A stretch of 26,834 nucleotides of DNA from assembly GCA_934503195.1 (NCBI GenBank), contig CAKSVM010000044.1, positions 1 to 26,834 on the forward strand. Reading direction: 5' to 3'. The notes under the pieces were generated by a model. It was not told the DNA's origin, searched no databases, and worked only from the letters and a program-made list of their open reading frames with translations. Within the stretch, counting starts at the first letter, position 1. Every line of letters begins with the position of its first letter. The position numbers and the translations under genes were made by a program. This DNA is from an uncultured Eubacteriales bacterium (lineage in GTDB: Bacteria > Bacillota > Clostridia > Oscillospirales > CAG-272). Shown in pieces: positions 14,208 to 21,184 of the stretch.

Positions 14208-15443
14208 TCAGATTCTGCTGCCCATGAAGTCTACCCATATCCTGTTTTCGGGATCGACGCAGATCAGCATTTTCGAAAGATCGCTGTCGAATACCTGTTG
14301 TCCGTATGTCGGATAATATGAGAGACGCTCTGATGACGTACAGATCGGCTTGTGGCAATTGTTGCGTGTGACTATTCCGCGGCCTGAACCGTCATTTTCC
14401 CAGAGCCTGAAATCGGAAGCGTTGGTATGATTCCACGCGGGCTGAGCGGTGAAGCCGATGTTTCCCTTCCAGAGTCCCGGCGTCAGCTCGCGCATCGCGT
14501 CTCCGAGCTTTCCTCCCGGAGTTTTATCGGCAAGACGCTCGATGTTGAAGCTGATCATCGTTATCTCCTGCTCGCCGGGAAGCTCGCCGTTTGAGTCGTG
14601 GTCTCCGCAGAATCCGAAGAGCGGGAGATTTATATTGCGCTCGTCAAGGCAGTTTATCATGGTTATCGGGTGATTGCTTCCGCAGTTTGTCTTGTAATTT
14701 CCGAAGGTGTAGCCGTAGTTTCCTATAGCCGCTCCGCAGTTCACACAGACGACGTGTTCGCCACCGACCTGAATACCCTCGTCAAATCCCCATGTCTGAA
14801 CATTTATGTAGTTGCTGTAATCATAGTTGCTTCCGTCGGTCATTGTGAGTCCGATACATCCTTTTGCCGGAACCGGAGGCGGAGTTCCAAGCCCGACAGC
14901 ATTATCAGGCGAGATCATGCCTCCGTATGAGATCAGGGACAGGTTTTTAACCTCAACCCGGTCGACGCGCCTGAGATCAACGCATCGCACAGGATGCTGA
15001 TTGTCGTCAAGAATCACCGCGATGTTTTCGAGTCTCAGTGAAGAACCGTTCTGTATTCCGAAGCTTGTCCATCTTCCGCGGATAACATCGGCTTCACGGT
15101 CGCCGATGCTTTCGAGAGCGGCGGCTGACACGTAAAAAACAACTCCGTTGTCAAACCGCCGTTGAAATCCGTATTCGTGATTCTGTCCGATTATCGCGAT
15201 CTCCCTGTGAGCGTTCGGAACGCTTATCGCCGCCGCGGGGCCGTTGTCATCTCGGTCTGTAAATGAGTCAATGTGATAGATTCCGTTCAGAAGCAGCAGA
15301 TTCTTATTCTGCCGCACGCACTCGCTTATCGCCTCTTCGAGTGTTCGTTCGTCGTTCTTTCCGCCGCAGACAAAATCTGACGCGGATTTTACCTTGTCGC
15401 CAGCGTCACGCGGCGCGACAATGATATTTGTTGTGCTGTTCAT
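14208..15443 (-). CDS. right-handed beta-helix (pectate-lyase-like) protein
   Basis: A 411-residue protein with the short beta-strand turns of a parallel beta-helix: an N-terminal DERTLEEAISECVRQNKNLLLLNGIYHID segment (about 31-60), then repeated strands such as SLRLENIAVIL, RVEVKNLSLIS and NYINVQTWGFDEGIQVGGEHVVCVNCGAA. There is no signal peptide. The C-terminal 34 residues (PTYGQQVFDSDLSKMLICVD...WVDFMG) resemble the end pieces of phage tail and appendage proteins rather than a secreted lyase. GGAGG lies 10 bases before ATG 15443. Its DNA is visibly less GC-rich than its neighbours (about 47 percent in a 60-base sample I counted), and it lies between two pieces of the same repeat family. 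It is likely acquired. The substrate is unknown, and no lyase catalytic residues could be assigned. Confidence 0.75.
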   Translation of the reverse strand: MNSTTNIIVAPRDAGDKVKSASDFVCGGKNDERTLEEAISECVRQNKNLLLLNGIYHIDSFTDRDDNGPAAAISVPNAHREIAIIGQNHEYGFQRRFDNGVVFYVSAAALESIGDREADVIRGRWTSFGIQNGSSLRLENIAVILDDNQHPVRCVDLRRVDRVEVKNLSLISYGGMISPDNAVGLGTPPPVPAKGCIGLTMTDGSNYDYSNYINVQTWGFDEGIQVGGEHVVCVNCGAAIGNYGYTFGNYKTNCGSNHPITMINCLDERNINLPLFGFCGDHDSNGELPGEQEITMISFNIERLADKTPGGKLGDAMRELTPGLWKGNIGFTAQPAWNHTNASDFRLWENDGSGRGIVTRNNCHKPICTSSERLSYYPTYGQQVFDSDLSKMLICVDPENRIWVDFMGSRI

Positions 15444-15467
15444 GTTATTGTAACCTCCGTTGACAAT

Positions 15468-15479
15468 TTGTGATCACAA
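15468..15479. promoter_or_regulatory. 12-bp palindrome in leader of beta-helix gene
   Basis: TTGTGATCACAA is a perfect palindrome 25 bases before the start codon of the minus-strand gene. It could be an operator; no partner copy was found. Confidence 0.4.
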
Positions 15480-15525
15480 GGAAACGCTTTTTCGCGTGAA
15501 AACTCCATTTATTCAGCGTATTCCT
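15478..15525. repeat. internally deleted palindromic repeat (copy E2)
   Basis: The ends AAGGAAACGCT (15478-15488) and AGCGTATTCCT (15515-15525) are imperfect inverted repeats matching the ends of the full copy at 19453-19548. The middle TTTTTCGCGTGAAAACTCC is shared with the right half of that copy. About half of the element is missing. It lies in the 5' leader of the beta-helix gene. Confidence 0.72.
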
Positions 15526-15531
15526 GAGATA

Positions 15532-15560
15532 ATTATATCATAGAAAAACCATGCTGTGTA
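15532..15560 (-). promoter_or_regulatory. promoter of the beta-helix gene
   Basis: On the minus strand TACACA (15560-15555), 17 bases and TATAAT (15537-15532). Its -35 box directly abuts the -35 box of the plus-strand promoter at 15561. Confidence 0.6.
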
Positions 15561-15590
15561 TTGACAAATCACAGGAACATATGGTATAAT
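15561..15590 (+). promoter_or_regulatory. promoter of the araC remnant
   Basis: TTGACA (15561-15566), 18 bases and TATAAT (15585-15590), about 30 bases before ATG 15622. An intact promoter in front of a broken gene indicates recent decay. Confidence 0.75.
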
Positions 15591-15621
15591 CATAACAAAG
15601 ACAGACTGGAAGTGAAAAAAC

Positions 15622-15863
15622 ATGGGACTGTATCATATTATTTCCGGCGGCGACACAAAGCTTCTCGCGATTGACAATATCGGTTACAGCACCGATCCGG
15701 AGATCAACCAAATACTGAAATGAAGGTGACCGAGATTGCGGAGTCGGTCGGCTATGATGATGTTCTGACGTTTTCAAGGCTTTTCAGTCGCGAAACCGGG
15801 GTTTCGCCGACATGTTTCAGAGATCAGAAGATCTGTCCGGCTGATATCACAGATAAGCTGTGA
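15622..15863 (+). pseudogene. AraC-family regulator remnant
   Basis: From ATG 15622 (weak GGAAG upstream) a frame encodes 33 residues ending EINQILK and TGA; the last part looks like the linker helix before an AraC DNA-binding domain. An overlapping frame from 15720 then encodes 47 residues with VTEIAESVGYDDVLTFSRLF and ETGVSPTCFR, which is the second HTH of an AraC regulator. Most of the sensor domain and the first HTH, well over 150 residues in total, are missing, and the two pieces are out of frame. It once probably controlled the divergent beta-helix gene. The short coding pieces could not fold as a normal regulator. Confidence 0.75.
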
Positions 15864-15879
15864 AGCCGGTTTATGACGC

Positions 15880-15909
15880 GAAAAGAGCTGGCCGCGGCCA
15901 GCTCTTTTC
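15880..15909. terminator. palindromic terminator, copy 2
   Basis: A 30-base perfect palindrome identical to the core of 14091-14122. It lies between the araC remnant and the stop of the second binding-protein gene and works in both directions; on the plus side it is followed by more T. Confidence 0.87.
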
Positions 15910-15929
15910 TGTGTTTTTTTGGTGGTTTG

Positions 15930-17405
15930 TCAGTCTATCGCGTCATACTGCTTCATGAGGTCGGCGAGCTTTTCCTCGGCGGTCGGGAGAGCCGACGCGT
16001 ACTTGGAGGAGAAGTTTTCTTCCTTTCCGATCGCGCAGGCGCGGAGAGTCGTTCCGGTATTGCCGAAGTTGTGGATGCCGTTGATGTCAAAGATGACGTC
16101 CTTGTAGATTATGTCGAGCATCGCCTTCGAGTTGTCGTCGCGCGAGACCTTTTCCTTAAGGGTGACGTTGAACATCTGAGTTCCGACGGTGGTGTGGGAG
16201 ATATAGGCGAGCGTTTCCATCGCGGTGCCGATCATCTCATGCTTGTCGGGCGAAACCGTCACCGGGACGGCGACGCCGACGGGTCCCCACGGCGAACCGT
16301 AGGTGAGGTATTCCTCCTGATTTTCGTCGAGCTTTGGCATCGGAATGAGTCCGTAATCGTCGGTCATGTCGCGAAGATATGTGATGATTCCCGACATATT
16401 GTAGCCGAGGAGCATCGTCTTCGCGTTCTTGAAGTGCCATGTCTTGTTGAAGGCGGGGATGTTCGAGCCTTCGGCGTTGATTCCCTCGGTCAGAAGCCGC
16501 ATATCGTCCTTCGCGACGACCGAGACGATCTTGTCGAGAATGTCGGTGTTCTTCGAGGACCCCATCGTGAGTGTCGGCTTTCCGTTTGAGTCAAGCTCGG
16601 TCTGGGTTCCGCCGCAGCCCATGTAGAAGGCCTGTCCGGTCAGCTCGTCGCAGGCGAAGGCGAAGAAATCGTCGTCGGCCGACATTTTGCCGTCCGAGTT
16701 GAGATCCTGCGCGACGTTCTTTGTGATCTCGCCGAATTTGTCGATCGTCCACTTTCCGGAAAGGACGGTCTCGTAGAGGTCGGGAATCTGATATTCGTCG
16801 CAGAGACGCTGATTGAACGCGATTACGCAGGGCGCGTAGTAATAGGCCAGCGAGATCGGACCCGAGGTCATGTACTGCTTGCCGTTGAAGGTGAGGTTTT
16901 TGTGGCAGGAGCCGCTCCACCAGTCGGAGTCGAGCGAGATTTCGGGCAGGGTGTTGAGGTCGAGCAGATAGCCCTCGGGCGCGAGGGTGTTGAGTCCGTC
17001 GGCCATTGAGGTTATGACCATGTCATAGACGTCCTCTCCGGCTGAGATGAGAGTACGCAGATCGTTCGCGAGCTGATTGCGGTTTTCATATACCTGATAT
17101 TCAATCGTGATCCCGAGCAGCTCCTCGACCCTGCGGTCGCGGTTATAAAGCGCGTCGTCAACGACCTCTCCGGTCTGATCCTCCGGCGGAACAGTCGGCT
17201 GCGAGGTCTGGTGCTGGGTGATCACCGAAAATGTCTTGCCGTCGAATTTCTTGTCCTTGAATTTGTCAAGATAGCTTGTGGTCTCGGTGGCGGGTTCGGT
17301 CGTGCCGCTCTGTGCGGTGGTTCCGGACGGGGTTCCCTCCGATCCGCAGGCGAAGGTCGACGTCAGCATGGCGGCGAGGAGAAGCAGGGTTACGAGTTTT
17401 TTCAT
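15930..17405 (-). CDS. extracellular solute-binding lipoprotein
   Basis: A 491-residue ABC solute-binding lipoprotein, paralogous to the one at 12572-14084. The start is ATG 17405 (MKKLVTLLLL...), because GAAAGGAC precedes it and the signal with lipobox TFAC (Cys20) begins there; a longer frame from 17450 would bury the signal. It shares GEVVDDALYNRDRRVEELLGI, DSDWWSGSCHKNL, DLNSDGKMSADDD (a calcium-loop-like segment at the same place) and YGLIPMPKLDENQEEY with the paralogue. It should deliver an oligosaccharide or sugar to an ABC importer, but no permease or ATPase is encoded nearby. An AraC regulator gene follows upstream in the same orientation, and a GH29 fucosidase diverges from it. Confidence 0.88.
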   Translation of the reverse strand: MKKLVTLLLLAAMLTSTFACGSEGTPSGTTAQSGTTEPATETTSYLDKFKDKKFDGKTFSVITQHQTSQPTVPPEDQTGEVVDDALYNRDRRVEELLGITIEYQVYENRNQLANDLRTLISAGEDVYDMVITSMADGLNTLAPEGYLLDLNTLPEISLDSDWWSGSCHKNLTFNGKQYMTSGPISLAYYYAPCVIAFNQRLCDEYQIPDLYETVLSGKWTIDKFGEITKNVAQDLNSDGKMSADDDFFAFACDELTGQAFYMGCGGTQTELDSNGKPTLTMGSSKNTDILDKIVSVVAKDDMRLLTEGINAEGSNIPAFNKTWHFKNAKTMLLGYNMSGIITYLRDMTDDYGLIPMPKLDENQEEYLTYGSPWGPVGVAVPVTVSPDKHEMIGTAMETLAYISHTTVGTQMFNVTLKEKVSRDDNSKAMLDIIYKDVIFDINGIHNFGNTGTTLRACAIGKEENFSSKYASALPTAEEKLADLMKQYDAID

Positions 17406-17484
17406 TTTGCGCGTCCTTTCGGTAAAATAGTTGAAAATATACAAATCCAAGTGGAATGACGGACTGTTTGTATACCATGACTAT

Positions 17485-17513
17485 ATTATACACAAAAATT
17501 ACGCGCTTGTCAA
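17485..17513 (-). promoter_or_regulatory. consensus promoter of the second binding-protein gene
   Basis: On the minus strand TTGACA (17513-17508), 17 bases and TATAAT (17490-17485), about 80 bases before ATG 17405. A TGTATA/TATACA pair of half-sites (17469-17474 and 17487-17492) overlaps the -10 box and may be a regulator site. Confidence 0.82.
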
Positions 17514-17572
17514 CAAATATATTACGATATTTTTTGCGTATGTTTGGATTTGGGGGATTTTCGGATAAAAAT

Positions 17573-18319
17573 TCATATTCCGCTGTCCGGACGGCTCAGC
17601 GCGCGGGAAAGGCTCGACGCGTTCTCGTATCCCACCTCGGCGGCGGCGCGGGAGATCGTCTCGCCCGACGCGATCAGCCCGGCGGCGCGGGTGAGTCTGA
17701 ACGACCGCAGGCAGGCGTAGGGAGTCGTTCCGGTGAGCTCGCGGAAGCGGCGGATGAAATAATTCTCCTCAAATCCGAGCCGCGACGCGAGGTCGGAAAC
17801 CCGGAGCGGTTTTTCGTAATTCTCGCGGATGAACGCGAGCGTGTCCGAGACGATACGGTCGGTCATGAATGGGATCGGCTTTATCATCGAGAGGGTCATG
17901 AGAGCGACGCGGAGAAGCTCGGTTACGTATTTGCCGTATTCCCCGGACGCGGGTTCCGCGCCGAAATCACGGAGGCGTTCGTTTATCGCGCTTTCGAGAA
18001 AGGCGGCGAGCGCGGCGGCTCTTTCGTCCGACGTGTCCCAGACGAGCGGACTTTTCGCGATGATCGGCGGGGTCGAGTAGAAGTCGAAATAGATGTGGTT
18101 TATCGGGTTGTCCGGGTCGCTCTCGAACTCCTGATAGAGATTGTTCGGGAAGAGATAGAAATGCCCGGGGAGGAGCGGCCTTCCGCCGTCCGAGGGCATT
18201 GATCCGCGTCCGCCGATTATGAAGTAGAGACGCTGAATGTTGATGCTTTTCGCGAGCTTCCAGTCGCGCGGGGCGAAGCCCTTGAAGGCCTGATGGATGA
18301 TGAGATCGGTTTCCTGCAC
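17573..18319 (-). CDS. AraC-family transcriptional regulator
   Basis: A 248-residue regulator with an N-terminal cupin-like sensor (about 10-100: INIQRLYFIIGGRGSMPSDGGRPLLPGHFYLFPNN) and a C-terminal pair of HTH motifs (about 155-245: RVSDLASRLGFEENYFIRRFRELTGTTPYACLRSFRL, then ISRAAAEVGYENASSLSRAL). The second HTH ends early, without the usual GxSPxxYR stretch, so the C terminus is shorter than normal. The start is GTG 18319, with GGAG about 9 bases upstream. Its promoter overlaps that of the divergent fucosidase gene, which is the likely target together with the downstream binding-protein gene. No terminator is evident before the latter's promoter. Confidence 0.85.
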   Translation of the reverse strand: MQETDLIIHQAFKGFAPRDWKLAKSINIQRLYFIIGGRGSMPSDGGRPLLPGHFYLFPNNLYQEFESDPDNPINHIYFDFYSTPPIIAKSPLVWDTSDERAAALAAFLESAINERLRDFGAEPASGEYGKYVTELLRVALMTLSMIKPIPFMTDRIVSDTLAFIRENYEKPLRVSDLASRLGFEENYFIRRFRELTGTTPYACLRSFRLTRAAGLIASGETISRAAAEVGYENASSLSRALSRPDSGI

Positions 18320-18370
18320 TTGTTTATCTCCGAAAGTTTATTTTGGTCATGTTTTTGCTTGTTTTGGTTA

Positions 18371-18399
18371 TTTACTTCGGGGGCGATTTGTATTATAAT
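18371..18399 (+). promoter_or_regulatory. promoter of the GH29 gene
   Basis: TTTACT (18371-18376), 17 bases and TATAAT (18394-18399). The -35 box is weak (4/6). Its -10 box overlaps by two bases the -10 box of the opposing promoter. Confidence 0.68.
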
Positions 18400-18426
18400 G
18401 ATACTACAAAAATAAGCATTTGTCAA
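18398..18426 (-). promoter_or_regulatory. promoter of the araC gene, overlapping the GH29 promoter
   Basis: On the minus strand TTGACA (18426-18421), 17 bases and TATCAT (18403-18398). Polymerase cannot occupy this and the plus-strand promoter at the same time. Confidence 0.72.
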
Positions 18427-18444
18427 GTGTTCTGGAGGCAATAA

Positions 18445-19449
18445 ATGAATAATAAAGAATGGTTCAAGGAAGCAAAATTCGGAATGATGATCCACTTCGG
18501 ACTCTACGCGCTCCCCGCGGGCGAGTGGAAGGGAAGACGGATGCCCTACATAGGCGAATGGGCGCAGTCCTATTTCCGCATCCCGAACGCCGAGTACGGA
18601 GAGCTCGCGAAGGCATTCAACCCGATTCTCTTCAACGCCGAGGAGTGGGTTCTGACCGCGAAATCGGCGGGGATGAAGTACATGGTCGTCACGAGCAAGC
18701 ATCACGAGGGGTTCTGTCTCTTTGGGTCAGACTGGGACGATTACAACATCGTCGACGGCACGCCCTTCGGCCGCGATATCATCGCCGAGCTCGCCGAGGC
18801 CTGCTACAAGCACGGACTGAAATTCGGACTCTACTATTCGCAGGAGCTCGACTGGCACGACCCGAACGGCGGCGGCTACACCGTCGGCCACACCAACTGC
18901 GGCGAGATGAGCTGGACGAACGACTGGGATTATCCGGAAAACGACAAGAAGGATTTCTCACTCTGCTTCAACGGAAAAATCAAGACGCAGTTCAAGGAAA
19001 TTCTGACAAAATACGGCGATCTCGCGGTCATCTGGTGCGACACGCCCTTCGCGATCACGACTGAGCAGAGCAAGGAACTCTACGACATGATAAAGAAGTA
19101 TCAGCCCGACGCGCTGATAAACTCGCGCATCGGAAACGGCGTCGGAGACTATCACTCCTGCGGCGACAATCAGATCGACTTCGACAAGAATAACAAGCCC
19201 GGAGCCGACGCCAAGCGGGTCGGAAACGTCGGCGAGGTCACCGGACTCTACGAGTGCCCGGCGACGCTCAACCACACGTGGGGCTACAAATCCTTTGACA
19301 ACGACTGGAAGGACGCAAGGCGCGTCCGCGAGATCAAGGAGCAGCTCAACTCGCGCGGAATCAACTATCTTCTCAACATCGGCCCCGACTATCTCGGAAG
19401 ACTTCCGGCTCCGGCGGTCGACATTCTGAGAGAGGTCGGCTCGGACTGA
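18445..19449 (+). CDS. GH29 alpha-L-fucosidase-like hydrolase
   Basis: A 334-residue glycoside hydrolase of family 29: WFKEAKFGMMIHFGLYALPAGEW at the N terminus, KYMVVTSKHHEGFCLF (about 78-93), KFGLYYSQELDWHDP (about 126-140), and LAVIWCDTPF where Asp199 matches the family nucleophile. Glu270 in GLYECPATLNHTWGY is a candidate acid/base. YLLNIGPDYLGRLPAPAVDIL closes the barrel. It is shorter than many relatives because it lacks the C-terminal beta-sandwich. There is no signal peptide, so it should act on short fucosides after uptake. GGAGG lies before ATG 18445. Together with the divergent AraC gene and the binding protein it suggests use of fucosylated glycans. Some relatives have other specificities, so the substrate is not certain. 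Confidence 0.9.
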   Translation: MNNKEWFKEAKFGMMIHFGLYALPAGEWKGRRMPYIGEWAQSYFRIPNAEYGELAKAFNPILFNAEEWVLTAKSAGMKYMVVTSKHHEGFCLFGSDWDDYNIVDGTPFGRDIIAELAEACYKHGLKFGLYYSQELDWHDPNGGGYTVGHTNCGEMSWTNDWDYPENDKKDFSLCFNGKIKTQFKEILTKYGDLAVIWCDTPFAITTEQSKELYDMIKKYQPDALINSRIGNGVGDYHSCGDNQIDFDKNNKPGADAKRVGNVGEVTGLYECPATLNHTWGYKSFDNDWKDARRVREIKEQLNSRGINYLLNIGPDYLGRLPAPAVDILREVGSD

Positions 19450-19452
19450 TTA

Positions 19453-19548
19453 TAAGGAAACGCTGATTCAAGGTTGTTTTCACGACGAAAAAGCCCATAA
19501 ATCCAAGCCTTTTTCGCGTGAAAACTCCATTTATACAGCTTATCCTTA
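19453..19548. mobile_element. full copy of MITE-like palindromic repeat (E1)
   Basis: A 96-bp element with imperfect 13-bp terminal inverted repeats, TAAGGAAACGCTG (19453-19465) and CAGCTTATCCTTA (19536-19548), 11 of 13 matching. Inside is a second inverted repeat: GTTTTCACGACGAAAAAG (19476-19493) with CTTTTTCGCGTGAAAAC (19509-19525), one base bulged. It encodes nothing. Related, degraded copies lie at 15478-15525 and 14160-14207. It could be a non-autonomous transposable element or a REP/BIME-type repeat; no transposase or clear target duplication is seen. Confidence 0.65.
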
Positions 19549-19560
19549 ACAAAAAATTCC

Positions 19561-19589
19561 TTGATTTTTTCGCGTCCGTGAGGTATAAT
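19561..19589 (+). promoter_or_regulatory. promoter of nnr with flanking dyad
   Basis: TTGATT (19561-19566), 17 bases and TATAAT (19584-19589). Arms TCCGTGA (19575-19581) and TCACGGA (19605-19611) form an inverted repeat that brackets the -10 box, one arm overlapping the ribosome binding site, the same arrangement as at 5336-5374 but with different sequence. Confidence 0.75.
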
Positions 19590-19621
19590 AGTATCAGTAT
19601 ATCTTCACGGAGGAATGAAAA

Positions 19622-21124
19622 ATGAAAGATGTCGCAAGCGTCGCGAATATGAAAAAAAGCGACGCCGAAACCACGGAAAGGATCCCCGCGGTCGGGCTTA
19701 TGAGGCGCGCCGCCGAAGGGATCTTTTCGGCTATGGAAAAGGAGAACTTCAAAGCTCCGGCCGCGATCGTCTGCGGAATCGGGAACAACGCCGGGGACGG
19801 CTTCGCGCTCGCGTCGATTCTTTCGGATCACGGGATTGACTGCACGGTCTTTCCGCTCTCCGAAAAGTTCTCTGAGAGCGGGAAATTCTACTTTGACGAG
19901 TGCGTTAAAAGAAATGTGAAGGTAAGCCGCGAGGTCGATTTTGACGGTTATCCGACGATTGTCGACTGTATCTTCGGCGTCGGACTTCACGGAGAGGTCG
20001 GCGAGCCGTATCGTTCGGTGATCGGAAAAATAAACGATTCGGGCGCGTTTGTCGTCTCGGCCGACATAAACTCGGGACTCGGCGGAGACTCGGGAATTCC
20101 GGCCGGAATCGCGGTGAAGTCCGATCTGACCGTCTCGGTCGGCAGTTTCAAGCCGGGGCATTTCCTGAACTCGGCGAAGGATTATATAAAGAAGAAAGTC
20201 AATGTCGACATCGGAATCGGGCTTCTTGACCCCCCCGCGAAGCTTGTTGAGGCGTCGGATATCGCGCGGCTTTTCGTAAGGGAGAGGAACGACTCGAACA
20301 AGGGCGATTTCGGCTACGTCGCGCTGATCGGCGGCTCGTCCGACTACAGCGGCGCGGCGAAGCTTGCGAATCTGTCGCTCTCGGCACTGAGAGTTGGTGC
20401 GGGAGTTTCGAAGCTGGCGGTTCCGAGGAGCATCGCGAGCGCGGTTTTACCCTATCTGCTCGAATCGACTTTATTCCCGCTCGACGATTTTAACGGCGAG
20501 TACAGCTTTTCGAAGAACACGGCCGAAAAGCTTCTAAGAAACACGAAGGCGGCGGCGATCGGAATGGGCATGGGACGCTCGGTCGAGGTCAGACGGCTGA
20601 TCCAGTATATGCTCTGCGAGTACGGCGGGCGGCTGGTGATCGACGCGGACGGGCTGAACGAGCTTTCGGAGCTGAGTCTTCCGGATTTCTCAAACTCGAC
20701 CTGCCGGCTTGTCCTGACTCCGCACCTAAAGGAATTCGAGCGGCTTTCGGGCTGGAAGATTTCAGAGGTGCGCGAGGATCCGATAAAATACGCGGTCATG
20801 TACGCGAAGAAGTCGGGCGCGGTTCTGCTTCTGAAAGGTCCGACGACGATCGTGACCGACGGCGAGGTCGTTTATCTCGTCGACCGCGGAAGCGTCGGAA
20901 TGTCGACGGCGGGAAGCGGCGACGTGCTTTCGGGAATCCTCTGCGGAATCTGCGGATTCGTGAAGAACGAGGATCTTCCGCTCGGAATCGCGGCGGGAGC
21001 GTATCTTAACGGCCTTGCCGGGGAACTCGCGGCGAAGGACATTCCGGCGGCGTCGATGCTGGCGTCCGACACGGTTTCGCACATTCCGGCGGCTATGCGG
21101 GAGATTATCGATGCGGGAAAATAA
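19622..21124 (+). CDS. nnr: bifunctional NAD(P)H-hydrate epimerase/dehydratase
   Basis: A 500-residue repair enzyme for hydrated NADH and NADPH. The N-terminal YjeF_N epimerase domain (about 1-215) carries GNNAGDGFALA (54-64) and IVDCIFGVGLHGEVGEPY, and interconverts the R and S hydrates. The C-terminal ribokinase-like YjeF_C domain (about 225-495) carries KGDFGYVALIGGSSDYSGAA, VIDADGLNEL, LVLTPHLKEFERL, LLLKGPTTIV and AGSGDVLSG (430-438), and dehydrates the S form with ATP or ADP. The length is typical for the fused form. GGAGG lies 8 bases before ATG 19622. It has its own promoter and converges on the DUF11 gene. It is a housekeeping gene. Confidence 0.96.
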   Translation: MKDVASVANMKKSDAETTERIPAVGLMRRAAEGIFSAMEKENFKAPAAIVCGIGNNAGDGFALASILSDHGIDCTVFPLSEKFSESGKFYFDECVKRNVKVSREVDFDGYPTIVDCIFGVGLHGEVGEPYRSVIGKINDSGAFVVSADINSGLGGDSGIPAGIAVKSDLTVSVGSFKPGHFLNSAKDYIKKKVNVDIGIGLLDPPAKLVEASDIARLFVRERNDSNKGDFGYVALIGGSSDYSGAAKLANLSLSALRVGAGVSKLAVPRSIASAVLPYLLESTLFPLDDFNGEYSFSKNTAEKLLRNTKAAAIGMGMGRSVEVRRLIQYMLCEYGGRLVIDADGLNELSELSLPDFSNSTCRLVLTPHLKEFERLSGWKISEVREDPIKYAVMYAKKSGAVLLLKGPTTIVTDGEVVYLVDRGSVGMSTAGSGDVLSGILCGICGFVKNEDLPLGIAAGAYLNGLAGELAAKDIPAASMLASDTVSHIPAAMREIIDAGK

Positions 21125-21129
21125 CAGGT

Positions 21130-21151
21130 GGGGACGGATCGCTCCGTCCCC
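21130..21151. terminator. hairpin between converging nnr and DUF11 genes
   Basis: A perfect 9-bp stem GGGGACGGA/TCCGTCCCC with loop TCGC. No long T run follows on either side, so its role as a terminator is only probable. Confidence 0.5.
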
Positions 21152-21184
21152 ATTGTCATGTCTTCAGCTGTCGGAAGTCAGGTT

